From NCBI RefSeq assembly GCF_036345175.1, contig NZ_CP107780.1, positions 372,001 to 436,000 on the forward strand: DNA of 64,000 bases, read 5' to 3'. Origin of the DNA: Streptomyces sp. NBC_00576 (GTDB taxonomy: Bacteria > Actinomycetota > Actinomycetes > Streptomycetales > Streptomycetaceae). The first letter of the stretch is position 1. Every line of letters starts with the position of its first letter. Below, in pieces: positions 35,547 through 44,421 of the stretch. The translations under genes and the position numbers were made by a program. Below the pieces are notes generated by a model that saw nothing but the letters and a program-made list of their open reading frames with translations, searched no databases and was not told where the DNA came from.

Positions 35547-36122
35547 TCACCGTCTCGGTCCCGTGGCGGCGTAGGTCGAGGTGCCTGCGACCGCGAGGGC
35601 CAGGGCCGTCCAGGTGCCCGCTGCCGTGCCGGATGGCAGCAGCATCCAGGTCGCCACCTGCATCGGCGCACTCGTCGGGGGCGGGGCGAAGAACGCGAAC
35701 GAGAGCCAGGCGAACGGCAGCGTCCATGCGTACTGGCCGCCCGAGAGAGCCGCCCCCAGGGCGACCAGTCCCATCAGGCCCGCGCTGTCCCGGACGACGA
35801 ACGCGGTGGTGGCCGTGGTCTTGCCCATGGCCTGCACTGTCAGCAGCACCGCGGCGACGACCACGCCGGCGAGCAGCACGTGCGCCGCTCTGCGGGGCAC
35901 CCAGCGGATCGCGGACGTCCGGTCCAGCGCGAGGTCCTGCCCGCTGAGCCCGATCGAGGCTGCCATCGCCCCCGTAGCGAGGACGAGCACCGACAGCCGC
36001 GGATCGCCCGACCCCGCGCCCCCGTCCGGGACGAGCGCCCACACCGCCACCGCGCTGATCACCACCGCGGCGAGCGACGCGGGTACCTGACGTGAGCGCG
36101 CGTACAGCGTCAGCCATCTCAC
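35547..36122 (-). CDS. ABC transporter membrane subunit (small)
   Basis: A 191-residue protein with about five hydrophobic spans. The GTG at 36122 overlaps the preceding stop as GTGA, a 4-base coupling like the others in this operon. No sequence motif identifies it beyond its membrane character (VVISAVAVWALVP, HVLLAGVVVAAVLLTVQAMG, ALALAVAGTSTYA). It is the last gene of the sigma / anti-sigma / ABC operon and most likely a second membrane partner of the ATPase. Confidence 0.65.
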   Translation of the reverse strand: MRWLTLYARSRQVPASLAAVVISAVAVWALVPDGGAGSGDPRLSVLVLATGAMAASIGLSGQDLALDRTSAIRWVPRRAAHVLLAGVVVAAVLLTVQAMGKTTATTAFVVRDSAGLMGLVALGAALSGGQYAWTLPFAWLSFAFFAPPPTSAPMQVATWMLLPSGTAAGTWTALALAVAGTSTYAATGPRR

Positions 36123-37513
36123 CGGGACGCACCGCCGGACAGCGCGTCGAACGGATCGCCCTTGCAGGAAAGCGCGGCGGTGTGCAGGGCGTTGATCCGC
36201 GAGAGCTGTTCGGCCGGCGACATCGCCTTCAGTTTCTTCCACGCCGGGCGGGCCAGGGCAATCACGTCACTCGAAGCGAGGGAGGGGCTGTCGAGCGGCT
36301 TGAGGCCCCCGAGGACCCAGCCGGCCGCGATGCTCTGCGCGGCGGCCTCATGGGTATCGAACATCTGCCAGCCGACGGGGGCGCACCCTGGCACCATGCC
36401 TTTGGCGATCAGGGCCCGGGTCAGCTCCTCACCCTTCGCAGCGGCGATGGTGTCGTCGTCGAAGTCGAGGAGTACCGCCTCACGGGACCACTGCGGCGTG
36501 GAGCCGTCCGGCAGTACGGTGACGTTCTCCCGGACCGAGACCGGCGCCTGGCTGCCCAGGGCGCCCTGCATCAGACGCAGCGCCTTCCTGCCGGGATCCG
36601 CGAGGCCGGCGAGTCGTGCCTGCTCTGTCCTGGTCACGCACACCGGGCCGTCGCACACCGACTCTGCGGCGGCCTCGTCCACGACGTACATCCGGCGCGG
36701 GTCGTTGGGGAGGACGAGCAGGGCGATCACCGCGCCCGCCAGGACGGGCGTCAGGGCGATCAGCCGGGCCCGCGGGGTCGCGGCGACCAGCAGTGCGAAG
36801 CCGGTCACGGCCATGCCGAGCAGCCAGACCGTCTGTCCGACGTGCACGGAGGCGGAGAGCGTGACGAACGCCTCTCGCGCCTCTTCAACCGTCGGTGACA
36901 GCAGGGAGACGCGGTTCGGCTCCGTGCTCGGAAACCCGTCCGCGGTGACCGTCTGCGTCCGGCCCAAGGACATGTGCATGAGGATCGTGAACACGAAGGC
37001 ACCCATGGCCAGCGCGGGCGGGGTGAGCATCGACGGCAGGGCTCGCCCGGCCCCCATGCCCAGCACGGCCCCCGCGACGAGCGAGAGTGCCCCCACCAGC
37101 GATATCGGCAGCCACCCCAGGTGGTTGTACCCGGTGTGGGCGAGCACCTGGACCCCGCCCACGAGGACGAGGAGCGCAAAGGCCGAGGCCAGCGTGATCG
37201 CCGTGGTGCCCGCCAGCGTGGCCGCGCGGTGCCAGGCGGGCCGCGGCGTGCTCGTCAGCAGCTCGGACATCTTCGAGCGGTGGTCGCGCAGACCCTGCAG
37301 CGCCCCGAGTCCCACGGCGATCGGCCACAGGTAGAACAGCAGGGAGCGGGTCCACAGGGCCATGGGCGTCCACTGGGCCGTCCACGCCGTGGTGCCCCTC
37401 CACCACTCGGCGTTCACCAGGTACAGGAAAGCCAGCGCGGCCGTCAGGACCACGGCGCCGGCCCACGGGGCGATGGAGCGCTTCAACTCGATGCGCAGGA
37501 CACTGACGTTCAC
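36119..37513 (-). CDS. ABC-2-type transporter permease
   Basis: A 464-residue membrane protein. The GTG at 37513 overlaps the ATPase stop (GTGA) and has AAGGGG upstream; a TTG one codon earlier is possible. Six hydrophobic spans cover about residues 15-275 (LTAALAFLYLVN, WPIAVGLGALQGL, ALLVLVGGVQVLA, LVGALSLVAGAVLGMGAG and others). About 190 residues of soluble C-terminal domain follow with a Cys pair (SVCDGPVC). RDHRSKMSELLTSTP after the second span is typical of ABC-2 permeases. Confidence 0.8.
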   Translation of the reverse strand: MNVSVLRIELKRSIAPWAGAVVLTAALAFLYLVNAEWWRGTTAWTAQWTPMALWTRSLLFYLWPIAVGLGALQGLRDHRSKMSELLTSTPRPAWHRAATLAGTTAITLASAFALLVLVGGVQVLAHTGYNHLGWLPISLVGALSLVAGAVLGMGAGRALPSMLTPPALAMGAFVFTILMHMSLGRTQTVTADGFPSTEPNRVSLLSPTVEEAREAFVTLSASVHVGQTVWLLGMAVTGFALLVAATPRARLIALTPVLAGAVIALLVLPNDPRRMYVVDEAAAESVCDGPVCVTRTEQARLAGLADPGRKALRLMQGALGSQAPVSVRENVTVLPDGSTPQWSREAVLLDFDDDTIAAAKGEELTRALIAKGMVPGCAPVGWQMFDTHEAAAQSIAAGWVLGGLKPLDSPSLASSDVIALARPAWKKLKAMSPAEQLSRINALHTAALSCKGDPFDALSGGASR

Positions 37514-38346
37514 CAAGTGCCCCTTGTCTGCTCGGGGTTGAGCAACAGAGCGGAGTAGCCGCGCTCCAGAGGGCTGTCACCGACATGCTCCGGGCCACCC
37601 ACCGACGCCAGCTCGTCCGGAGGGCCCTGGAAGATCAGTCGCCCCTCGGCGAAGAGCACCACGTCGGTGCAGGCGGCGGCGACATCCTCCACCAGATGGG
37701 TCGAGACGAGCACACAGGTGTCCGTACCCAACTCCTGCAGCAGTTCGCGAAAGCGCAGCCGCTGCACCGGGTCCAGGCCGACCGTCGGCTCGTCAAGAAG
37801 CAGGATCGTCGGGTCGTTGACGATGGCCTGGGCGATGCCGGCCCTGCGTACCATGCCGCCGGAGAGTGCCTTCATCTTCTCGTCGGCGCGGTCCGCCAGA
37901 CCCACCCGCTCCACCGCGCGCTGCACCGCCGCGGGGATGTCCGCCTTGGGCACCTCCTTCAGCCACGCCATGTACTCGACGAACTCGCGTACCGTGAAGC
38001 GCTTGTAGTAGCCGAACTCCTGCGGCAGGTACCCGATCCGGCGGCGCACCGCACGATGCTCGCCCATACCGCCCACGGACTCGCCGAGCAGCTCCAGGGT
38101 GCCCTCGGTGGGGCGCAGCACAGTGGCCAGCGCCCGGATGAGTGTGGTCTTGCCCGCCCCGTTGGGTCCCAGGAGACCGTGTACGCCGGTGCCCAGCGCC
38201 AGGTCGAGCCCGTCGACGGCCATCCGTTTCCTGCCGACTCTGACCTTCAGCCCGGTGGCCTGGATCTCCCAGGCGTAGGCCGTCGGTGCGATGTCGGCCG
38301 CGTTCACCGCGGACGTCATGTGGTGTTCTGCCTTTCTGTTCGTCAT
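37510..38346 (-). CDS. ABC transporter ATP-binding protein (ABC-2 exporter type)
   Basis: A 278-residue ATPase with Walker A LLGPNGAGKTT, Q-loop YLPQEFGYYKRF, signature LSGGMVRR, Walker B LLLDEPTVGLDP and the switch His in LVSTHLVEDV. The ATG at 38346 shares its A with the anti-sigma stop (TGATG), with GGGAG upstream. With the two membrane genes it forms a DRA/NatA-like exporter. Co-transcription with an ECF sigma factor suggests the exporter is itself induced by an envelope signal. Confidence 0.93.
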   Translation of the reverse strand: MTNRKAEHHMTSAVNAADIAPTAYAWEIQATGLKVRVGRKRMAVDGLDLALGTGVHGLLGPNGAGKTTLIRALATVLRPTEGTLELLGESVGGMGEHRAVRRRIGYLPQEFGYYKRFTVREFVEYMAWLKEVPKADIPAAVQRAVERVGLADRADEKMKALSGGMVRRAGIAQAIVNDPTILLLDEPTVGLDPVQRLRFRELLQELGTDTCVLVSTHLVEDVAAACTDVVLFAEGRLIFQGPPDELASVGGPEHVGDSPLERGYSALLLNPEQTRGTW

Positions 38347-39167
38347 CAATGGGCTCCCAGCACGGAGTACGCGCCTCTGCGGGCGATCACGACACCGGTG
38401 CCGAGCGCGAGGATCAGTCCCCACGCGGGCAGTCCGCCCGCCTGCAGGGCGAAGGCCGTACGGCTGGTGGCCAGGGTCGGCGCCACGACCACGGCGGCCC
38501 ACACGGCGGCCAGCACGACGGCGGCGCGGGTCACACCGACGACACCGCCGAGCGCCAGCGTCGCCGCTGTGAAGGCCAGACAGGGCAGCAGCCACTGAGC
38601 CACCATCACCCCGGTCACCCATCCGCCCACCAGCAGCGCGGGGACGACCACGCCGAGTACGGACGCGGTACGCCGCAGCACCAGCTGGAGCCCGGCCCTG
38701 GGCACCGAGGCCGTCAGTTCGTACGCCGGGTCCAGACCGCGCGACCAGGACGCCGCGACCCCGAACACGGGCAGGACCGGCGCGAACAGCAGCACCAGGG
38801 ACACCTGCCCGGAACCGGGGCCGGTGTCGGCCAGGTCGAGCAGCAGCGCCAGCAGCGTCACGCCCACCACCATGGCCAGCCACGGCACCATCGTGGGCGT
38901 CATCCACCTCGACAGCCGCGCCGACCAGCGCCGTCCGGTCGGCATCGTGGGGACGACCGCCAACTGGGGTTCGAGGGCCGACCACACGGTGTCGACCAGC
39001 GACGCCACGGCGGGCGCCTCGGCACCGACTGCGGCGCACAGCCGGTCACGGCATATCCGGCAGGCCTCCAGATGGGCCTCCACGGCCCACACCTCGTCGG
39101 CGGCGAGGTCCGTGCCGCCGCGCGCGTAACCCTCGATGATCCGCATCGACGCGTGTTCCACACTCAC
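38346..39167 (-). CDS. Membrane anti-sigma factor (ZAS type)
   Basis: A 273-residue protein. The GTG at 39167 overlaps the sigma stop and has GGAGG eight bases upstream. The N-terminal domain has the zinc-anti-sigma motif HLEACRICRD (H-x3-C-x2-C). After about residue 95 come roughly six transmembrane segments (MVVGVTLLALLLDLA, VLLFAPVLPVFGVAA, VLGVVVPALLVGGW, CLAFTAATLALGGV and others). Most ZAS proteins have one span, so the polytopic half is unusual and resembles the permeases downstream. It should hold the sigma factor at the membrane until a signal arrives. Confidence 0.85.
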   Translation of the reverse strand: MSVEHASMRIIEGYARGGTDLAADEVWAVEAHLEACRICRDRLCAAVGAEAPAVASLVDTVWSALEPQLAVVPTMPTGRRWSARLSRWMTPTMVPWLAMVVGVTLLALLLDLADTGPGSGQVSLVLLFAPVLPVFGVAASWSRGLDPAYELTASVPRAGLQLVLRRTASVLGVVVPALLVGGWVTGVMVAQWLLPCLAFTAATLALGGVVGVTRAAVVLAAVWAAVVVAPTLATSRTAFALQAGGLPAWGLILALGTGVVIARRGAYSVLGAH

Positions 39168-39781
39168 GTCAGCGCCCTCCGCATCGCGATCCGGGCCCGG
39201 CGGGCACGGGTCTTGACCGTGCCCTCGGGCAGCCCGAGCAGGACCGCGGTCTCCCGGACGGACAGCCCGTCGAGCACCATGGCCTGCAGTACCTGTCTCA
39301 GCTCCGGCGCGAGGCATCGCAGCGCGTCCCCGACGTCGCCGCCGACGGTCGCCGCGAGCGCCTCCTCCTCGGCGGCGGGCGCCGCGTCGGGCACAGCGGC
39401 GGCCGGCGGCGGCTCCGCGTGGTGAGCCCTGCGCCGGAAGGCATCGACCAGGCGGCGCGCCGCGATCGTCCACAGCCAACCGGTGGCCGACCCTCCGACC
39501 GAGGCCCCCGCGAACGCACCCGCGGCGCGCCAAACCGCCAGGTACGTCTCCTGCATGACCTCCGCGACGATCTGCTCGTCCACACACCGGCGGCGCAGCC
39601 GGACCGCCATCCACGGCGACGTACGCCGGTACAACTCCTCGAACGCGGCACGGTCGCCTTTTGCCACCAGCCGGACGAGACGCTCCTCGTCCAACTCGTG
39701 CGGCGCTGCCTTGACTGATCTCACACCGGCTAGACGCCCGGGCCGGGCCGCAGGTTTTCCCGCCGACGTGATCCCCGCCAC
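39164..39781 (-). CDS. ECF-family RNA polymerase sigma factor
   Basis: About 205 residues. Region 2 runs GDRAAFEELYRRTSPWMAVR to QETYLAVWRAAGAF and WLWTIAARRLVDAFRRR. Region 4 has CLAPELRQVLQAMVLDGLS and VRETAVLLGLPEGTVKTRAR. The outermost GTG at 39781 has a weak AGGT; a GTG at 39724 would remove a Pro/Gly-rich extension and is equally plausible. It heads the five-gene operon and overlaps its anti-sigma gene by 4 bases. It probably transcribes its own operon. Confidence 0.92.
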   Translation of the reverse strand: MAGITSAGKPAARPGRLAGVRSVKAAPHELDEERLVRLVAKGDRAAFEELYRRTSPWMAVRLRRRCVDEQIVAEVMQETYLAVWRAAGAFAGASVGGSATGWLWTIAARRLVDAFRRRAHHAEPPPAAAVPDAAPAAEEEALAATVGGDVGDALRCLAPELRQVLQAMVLDGLSVRETAVLLGLPEGTVKTRARRARIAMRRALT

Positions 39782-39838
39782 ATATGACCTACGGCAGGCC
39801 TCGGTCGCGGAAGCGCTCTAGCCTCGATCGTTCGTGAG

Positions 39839-39864
39839 GGGTCCATCAGTTTACTGACGGACCC
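39839..39864. terminator. Stem-loop upstream of the sigma gene
   Basis: Arms GGGTCCATCAGT / ACTGACGGACCC (one mismatch) with a 2-base loop, followed by TTT on the plus strand. No plus-strand gene ends here, so it may instead mark an old gene boundary or the sigma promoter region. Confidence 0.4.
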
Positions 39865-39907
39865 TTTGGGCTGGAGGCGGTGGGGATTTCGCGATCCGGG
39901 CAGCTGA

Positions 39908-40213
39908 TGCCCAACTCTCGCGCCGGATGGTCGCCGAGGTCCACGGTTCCCGTGGTTGTTCCGGCTCGTCGCGGAAGCGGTGGAGCGGCAGAACCGGGCG
40001 ATGCGCGAATTCAGCCGCCGCGCGTTCCCCGAACCCGAAGTCGTCCCGGACGATGCGCCGGCCCCGATCGAGGTGGCCCGCCTCCAGCGCCGCCGCGAAG
40101 CCGACACCGCCCACGCGGCCGCCCTGCGCCGGGCCCCTGAGGAACGAGCAGAACGGGAGGCCGGGACGGCGGCCGCGGTGCCGAGGTCGGCGACGCTTCG
40201 GCCCACAGCGTGA
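39908..40213 (+). pseudogene. Fragment of an unrecognised helical protein
   Basis: An open plus-strand frame reads FPWLFRLVAEAVERQNRAMR and then a charged, helix-rich stretch, ending at 40213. Composition is protein-like, but no ATG/GTG with a ribosome site begins it and the frame is closed by TGA just upstream. I take it as a truncated gene of unknown function. The next 200 bases to 40429 carry nothing recognisable apart from the promoter region of the following gene. Confidence 0.3.
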
Positions 40214-40429
40214 ACGGGGCCACGAGCAAGGGGGAGCGGAACTGCACCAAGATCCGTGTGCGGACCGCCATCGGCTCCCAGGTCCAGGTCTGCAACCTCG
40301 GCGACGCGCTCGACAATGCGTGGCCTTCGCCACAATTTACCCATTTATGGACATAGGGATGCCTATAAGTGGTCTCAAGGCTGGTTGCACTCCTTCGGCG
40401 ATCAGCACAGGGATGCAAGGACCAGCGGC

Positions 40430-41683
40430 ATGGAGAAGCGTTTGATCACGCTCTATAGACGACGCACCGGGCTGGTGGCTACGGCCGGCGCACTCGGGGG
40501 CATACTCGCAGTCACGGCCCTCAGCGGCACAAGCAACGCTGCCACCAGCGGCAACAGCGCCGGGAACCACCCGAAATCGCAGGCGCGGGTAGATCAGGCG
40601 GGCGTCCAGGAAGCCTCCGACGCCCGAATAGAGATCACGCCCGGGCAAAGTGCCTACAACGTGGGGATCAACGACCCGGTTGGTGTCACCGTCAGTAATG
40701 GCAAGCTCACCAGGGTGACCATGACCGCCGTCACGACCGGTGCCGAGATCCCGGGCACTCTGTCCGCGGACGGCACCTCCTGGAAGCCAAACGGTCGACT
40801 GGAGCGTGCCACCAAGTATCAGATCGCCGCAGAGGCCGAGGATGCCAAGGCCCGCTCCGCCACCGGCAACGCCACAATCACCACGGTCTCCCCCGCCAAC
40901 GACTTCATCGGACACGTCTCCCCCGGGGACGGCTCGACCGTCGGCGTGGGCATGCCGGTGACGGTCAACTTCGACATGGCGATCAGCGACAAGGCCGCTG
41001 TGGAGTCGGAGATCCAGGTCAGCTCCAGCAGCGGCCAGCCGGTCGTCGGCCACTGGTTCAACGACCACCGCCTGGACTTCCGCCCCGAGAATTACTGGAA
41101 GCCCGGCTCCACCGCCACCGTCACGCTCAACCGCCACGGCATCCAGAAGACGGTCACGTTCAAGATCGGCCGGAGCCAGATCAGCACCGTGGACGCAAAG
41201 ACGAAGCAGATGACCGTCGTCCGGGACGGCAAGACGATCAAGACCATCCCGATCTCGTCGGGCAGCCCCGAGCACCCGACGTACAACGGCCAGATGGTGA
41301 TCTCCGAGAAGTTCACGCAGATCCGTATGAACGGTGCGAGCGTCGGCCTCACGGAGAAGGACGGCAAGCCCTCGTACAACATCAAGGCCGTACCGCACGC
41401 CATGCGCCTGACCGACTCGGGCACGTTCATCCACGGCAACTACTGGGGTGCCGACTCGGTCTTCGGCAAGGTCAACACCAGCCACGGCTGCGTAGGCCTG
41501 AAGGATGTCAGGGGCGGCAGTGACGGCAGCCAGCCCGCCGCGTGGTTCTTCGACCACTCGATGACCGGTGACGTCGTGGTCGTCAAGAACTCCGAGGACA
41601 AGACCATGTTGGCCCCGGACAACGGCCTCAGCGATTGGAACATGGCGTGGAGCGTGTGGGCCGCGGGCAGCCCAACCACCTGA
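40430..41683 (+). CDS. L,D-transpeptidase (YkuD family) with Ig-like domains
   Basis: A 417-residue exported cell-wall enzyme; ATG 40430 follows GCAAGGACC. After a signal/anchor (TGLVATAGALGGILAVTAL) come two Ig-like regions (about 65-160 and 160-265; SPGDGSTVGVGMPVTVNFD marks the second). The YkuD catalytic domain follows (about 270-395), with FIHGNYWGADS and the active-site Cys in TSHGCVGLKD. The family forms 3-3 cross-links in peptidoglycan. No lipobox Cys is seen. A long hairpin follows the stop. Confidence 0.95.
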   Translation: MEKRLITLYRRRTGLVATAGALGGILAVTALSGTSNAATSGNSAGNHPKSQARVDQAGVQEASDARIEITPGQSAYNVGINDPVGVTVSNGKLTRVTMTAVTTGAEIPGTLSADGTSWKPNGRLERATKYQIAAEAEDAKARSATGNATITTVSPANDFIGHVSPGDGSTVGVGMPVTVNFDMAISDKAAVESEIQVSSSSGQPVVGHWFNDHRLDFRPENYWKPGSTATVTLNRHGIQKTVTFKIGRSQISTVDAKTKQMTVVRDGKTIKTIPISSGSPEHPTYNGQMVISEKFTQIRMNGASVGLTEKDGKPSYNIKAVPHAMRLTDSGTFIHGNYWGADSVFGKVNTSHGCVGLKDVRGGSDGSQPAAWFFDHSMTGDVVVVKNSEDKTMLAPDNGLSDWNMAWSVWAAGSPTT

Positions 41684-41699
41684 CGCCACGCCACTCTCC

Positions 41700-41740
41700 C
41701 CGCAGGCGGTGGCCGACATGATGTCGGCCACCGCCTGCGG
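41700..41740. terminator. 41-bp hairpin after the L,D-transpeptidase gene
   Basis: Two perfect 20-bp arms, CCGCAGGCGGTGGCCGACAT and its exact complement, are separated by one G. It begins 17 bp after the stop. The symmetry means it can work in both directions. Confidence 0.85.
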
Positions 41741-41759
41741 CGTCAGGACGCTCGGACGG

Positions 41760-42117
41760 CCCTCGGTCTGGGGCCCCGCACCCAGCGGCCAGCACCGGCG
41801 GGCTGCTGCCGTACGCGGGGAACGGGTAAGCCGGGCCCCCACCGCGTCGGTGAGCCGCTTCCCGTTCGCCGGGGTGGCGACGACCATCGCCGCTACGTCA
41901 TTGACCGTGTCCTCGGCCCAGGAGCGCGGTGTCATGGTCGCCTTGACGGCGTAGCGGCCGTGCTGCGCCTTGCCCTTGGCGTAGTCGGGGACGAAGACGA
42001 TGTCGCTGTAGGTGTTGGCCGGCGAGGAGCCGAGGCGTACGCAGTGGGCGGCGGCCATGATCACTGAGCGGTTGCCGCTGGTGACGGCGCTGGCCGTGCA
42101 CCAGGTGTCCTGCCCCC
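41760..42117 (-). pseudogene. Trypsin-like peptidase fragment
   Basis: The minus frame reads WCTASAVTSGNRSVIMAAAH then CVRLG, which is the catalytic-His region of trypsin-like secreted peptidases. It continues with YSDIVFVPDYAKGKAQHGRY and EDTVNDVAAMVV (the Asp region). The signal peptide is missing upstream. After about 100 residues similarity stops and no GDSGGP Ser region follows. It is a decayed gene fragment, expression unlikely. Confidence 0.6.
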
Positions 42118-42294
42118 CCTCGAGTTGACGCAGAAGAGCCGGCAGATGCTGGGGATGCCTTGCCGATCCAGGGCTTTCTGAGCGGACCGGTCGGCCCCGG
42201 GTCGACGGCGCGGCTGACCTGCTTCATGGGCGCGGGCGTCCAGACTGCTGGACCCCAGCGCTGGCCCGGCACGCGGATGTTCGCGGTTGCTCGG

Positions 42295-42855
42295 CTACCA
42301 GCTGTGCGCCACGTCCACCACCAGCCGGTCGGGCAGCACCATCACCCGGAACGGCAGCGTGGCCCGGACACCGAGTCCGATGTGGGTGGCTCCGTCGTAG
42401 TAGCCGCCGAATTTCGCGTCCCGGAAGGTGCGGTAGCCGCCGAGGTCAAGCCCGGGCAGCGGGTCCGCGAGCCTGACGTGGTACTGCGAGTCGTCGACCG
42501 ACGCGGTGATATCGATCTCGATGACCGCACCTCCCGCGACCGGGATACCGGTCTGCGACGGGGGATGCGCAAAACTGGGAACGTACTGGACCCAGTACCC
42601 GGCCGGGTGGGCCGTCGTCACGCCCGGAATATCGAAAACCATCCGGTCGTAGCAGGCGTGCCGGCCGGTCCTGACATCCGTCACGGAACCGGTCATCGCC
42701 ATCGACCCCGGCGCGGCCTTCGCCATACTCCCCCAGCCGGTCGCGCAAACCTCGGCCTGCGGCGCGGCAGCGGCAGTCGACGCCGCGCCTGCTCCCGTCA
42801 ATACCAGTGCCAGCGCTGCCAGCACCGTTACCCAGCTCCTCATCGGCGAGCACAT
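42295..42855 (-). CDS. Secreted AMIN-like domain protein
   Basis: A 186-residue exported protein; ATG 42855 (a second ATG is at 42843) follows AGGGAAACGGAAGG. After the signal (VTVLAALALVLTGAGA) the mature part has CATGWGS, a conserved CYDRMVFDI, YWVQYVP, GGAVIEIDI and VDVAHSW at the end. This pattern matches the actinobacterial AMIN-like beta-sandwich proteins. Two Cys residues likely form a disulfide. The role is unknown, perhaps cell-wall binding. Confidence 0.7.
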   Translation of the reverse strand: MCSPMRSWVTVLAALALVLTGAGAASTAAAAPQAEVCATGWGSMAKAAPGSMAMTGSVTDVRTGRHACYDRMVFDIPGVTTAHPAGYWVQYVPSFAHPPSQTGIPVAGGAVIEIDITASVDDSQYHVRLADPLPGLDLGGYRTFRDAKFGGYYDGATHIGLGVRATLPFRVMVLPDRLVVDVAHSW

Positions 42856-43239
42856 CCCTTCCGTTTCCCTGCGTATTACGCATCTGTGCCATGTGAGACA
42901 AAGAGGAAAGCGAAATGGTTGGAGGCGACGAGCGTCTTGTTTCGGACATTCCCGTTCTGGCTACCAGCCGCTGCAAACCGTCGGCCTCACAGTCGCCCAC
43001 CTCGGATCCGTGCGGACCTGCCCCGCGGCTGTCCCGGGGCTCGTACGACCCGCCCGCGCCAAGCTCCGGGAGTCGGGGAAGTCGGCGAAGAAGTGCGCCA
43101 GCTGCGACGGGGAGTTCAAGGGAGGGCAGCAGAAGCAGCGCCGGTACGACGCATGGCGACACCTGCCCGGCGAGTGCGCCTCGAAGGCGGTGCAGCCGGT
43201 CCCCCGCTACTTCGCCACGTCGGTGCGGGCACCCCGCCA

Positions 43240-43411
43240 CCACCAAGGGCTGGCCCACGGAGTGAAGGCCCCACCGCGAGAGCTGCTTGCGGGCGCTCCC
43301 GTTCGCCGAGGCGCCGCTGAAGCCGAGGAATTCGGCGACCCGGATGAGCGGCCACCGTTCGTACTCCCGCGTGACGTAGGCGTCCTGGTCATCGACGTGC
43401 CACAGCGGCAT
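43240..43411 (-). pseudogene. Helix-turn-helix-like fragment
   Basis: The minus frame from an ATG at 43411 reads YVTREYERWPLIRVAEFLGF, then SGASANGSARKQLSRWGLHS. This looks like a small DNA-binding domain found in actinobacterial phage or integrative elements. The C-terminus runs out of frame. It is probably a remnant. The rest of 42856-43529 shows no gene I can support. Confidence 0.35.
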
Positions 43412-43529
43412 CCGGCCGTCGAGAGTGTAGTGCCGTGGCTCGGGCGCGTTGCGCGCCGGCCCGCGCTCGAGGATGCACCCGTAAGTTGACAATGAACCTG
43501 CGGCCCTGAGACCAGACGGACAGGCGGTT

Positions 43530-44006
43530 TTATGCGTAGTCGTAGACGGTGACGGCGATGTCGCGGGCACTCAAGGTTTTGCTGATGATCGGCTCGATGC
43601 GTTCCCACTTGCCGCCGGCGAGGCCGCACCCGATGCGGGGCATGTGCACAGAGGCCTTGTTGGCAAGGGCGTGCTCAGCGACGGCGCGCAGGCAGTGTTC
43701 GACGGCGTCGTAGCGGATGGGCGGACCGCCGCTTCCCACTTTCATCCCGCGCTGCGCGACCATGTTTGCGACCCAGATGTCGGATCGGACGCGGACCATC
43801 TGTACTGCTCCGAGGGCGAAGTCGTTACCTGCGCGCTCGCGGTGCCAGCGGCGGTACTCGCGCTCCGGTTCGGGCCAGTGGCGTGAGATCGCCAGGACGA
43901 ATCCCTTGCCCCATCCGCCGAGATCATTGCAGATATGGGCGATCACCTTCGGGCCCTTCGCCTGGGGGTTGGTCGCGTCGCCCGCAACGATCCTCAACGG
44001 TTTCAC
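43530..44006 (-). CDS. Macro-domain protein (ADP-ribose binding)
   Basis: A 158-residue single-domain protein. It has LRIVAGDATNP, the substrate-loop Asn in IAHICNDLGGWGKGFVLA, and MPRIGCGLAGGKWERIEPII, the typical pattern of macro domains that bind or hydrolyse ADP-ribose derivatives (Poa1p/OARD1-like). The GTG at 44006 sits at the first conserved strand; an ATG at 44063 would add 19 atypical residues. Possible roles are removing ADP-ribose from macromolecules or detoxifying ADP-ribose phosphates. The flanking gene relics suggest it arrived with a mobile element. Confidence 0.88.
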   Translation of the reverse strand: MKPLRIVAGDATNPQAKGPKVIAHICNDLGGWGKGFVLAISRHWPEPEREYRRWHRERAGNDFALGAVQMVRVRSDIWVANMVAQRGMKVGSGGPPIRYDAVEHCLRAVAEHALANKASVHMPRIGCGLAGGKWERIEPIISKTLSARDIAVTVYDYA

Positions 44007-44367
44007 GGAGTCATCGTCGCCTGGTCCATGATCAGAGGCCAATGCTTTTCCATCTGCCCGCACCGAGCATTCCCGCCCCCCGGCCGGTCCCGCCCCGCGC
44101 GCAGCAGGCAGTCCTCGCCGCGGGCGGCGGCGGCGACCTATGCGCCGGTCACAACCACGGTCACGGCGGGCACCACGGGTACGACGACGACCACCACGAA
44201 GGCCGCCGTTCCGGTCCAGGTATGGGGACCGTCGTCGCGGCGGGGGCGGCCCATGGTCGCGGCCGAAGTCGTGGACGAGGTCGGGGACTTCTTCGAGGGC
44301 AACGACGAAGACGAACAGGAAGAGGAGTGACGGGGCTTGGCGGAACTAATCCGCCCGGCGGGTAGTT
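44007..44367. other. Gap with a Thr-rich frame
   Basis: A plus-strand frame near 44130-44330 encodes a Thr-rich run and an acidic end (DEVGDFFEGNDEDEQEEE). It has no clear start or ribosome site and may be the tail of a lost gene. Nothing else is visible. Confidence 0.3.
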
Positions 44368-44383
44368 TCTACGTTGCTGTAGA
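44368..44383. promoter_or_regulatory. BlaI-type operator before terB
   Basis: TCTACG-TTGC-TGTAGA is an inverted repeat with one mismatch, ending 38 bp before the terB start. It matches, with one arm difference, the repeat between the blaI-like and terD-like genes (46403-46418). Confidence 0.6.
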
Positions 44384-44421
44384 CCTTGATCCGTTTCGTA
44401 TTTCGACTTTCTGGAGTACTC

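Noticed and set aside
40337..42064. 575-codon minus-strand frame over the L,D-transpeptidase
   Set aside because: Only its first ~100 codons (the trypsin-like relic) look real; the remainder is antisense to a gene with an intact SHGC active site.
42990..43210. Plus-strand cysteine-containing segment (CASCDGEFKGGQQKQ)
   Set aside because: Looks like a zinc-knuckle at first sight, but the frame lacks a start and the rest is unconvincing.
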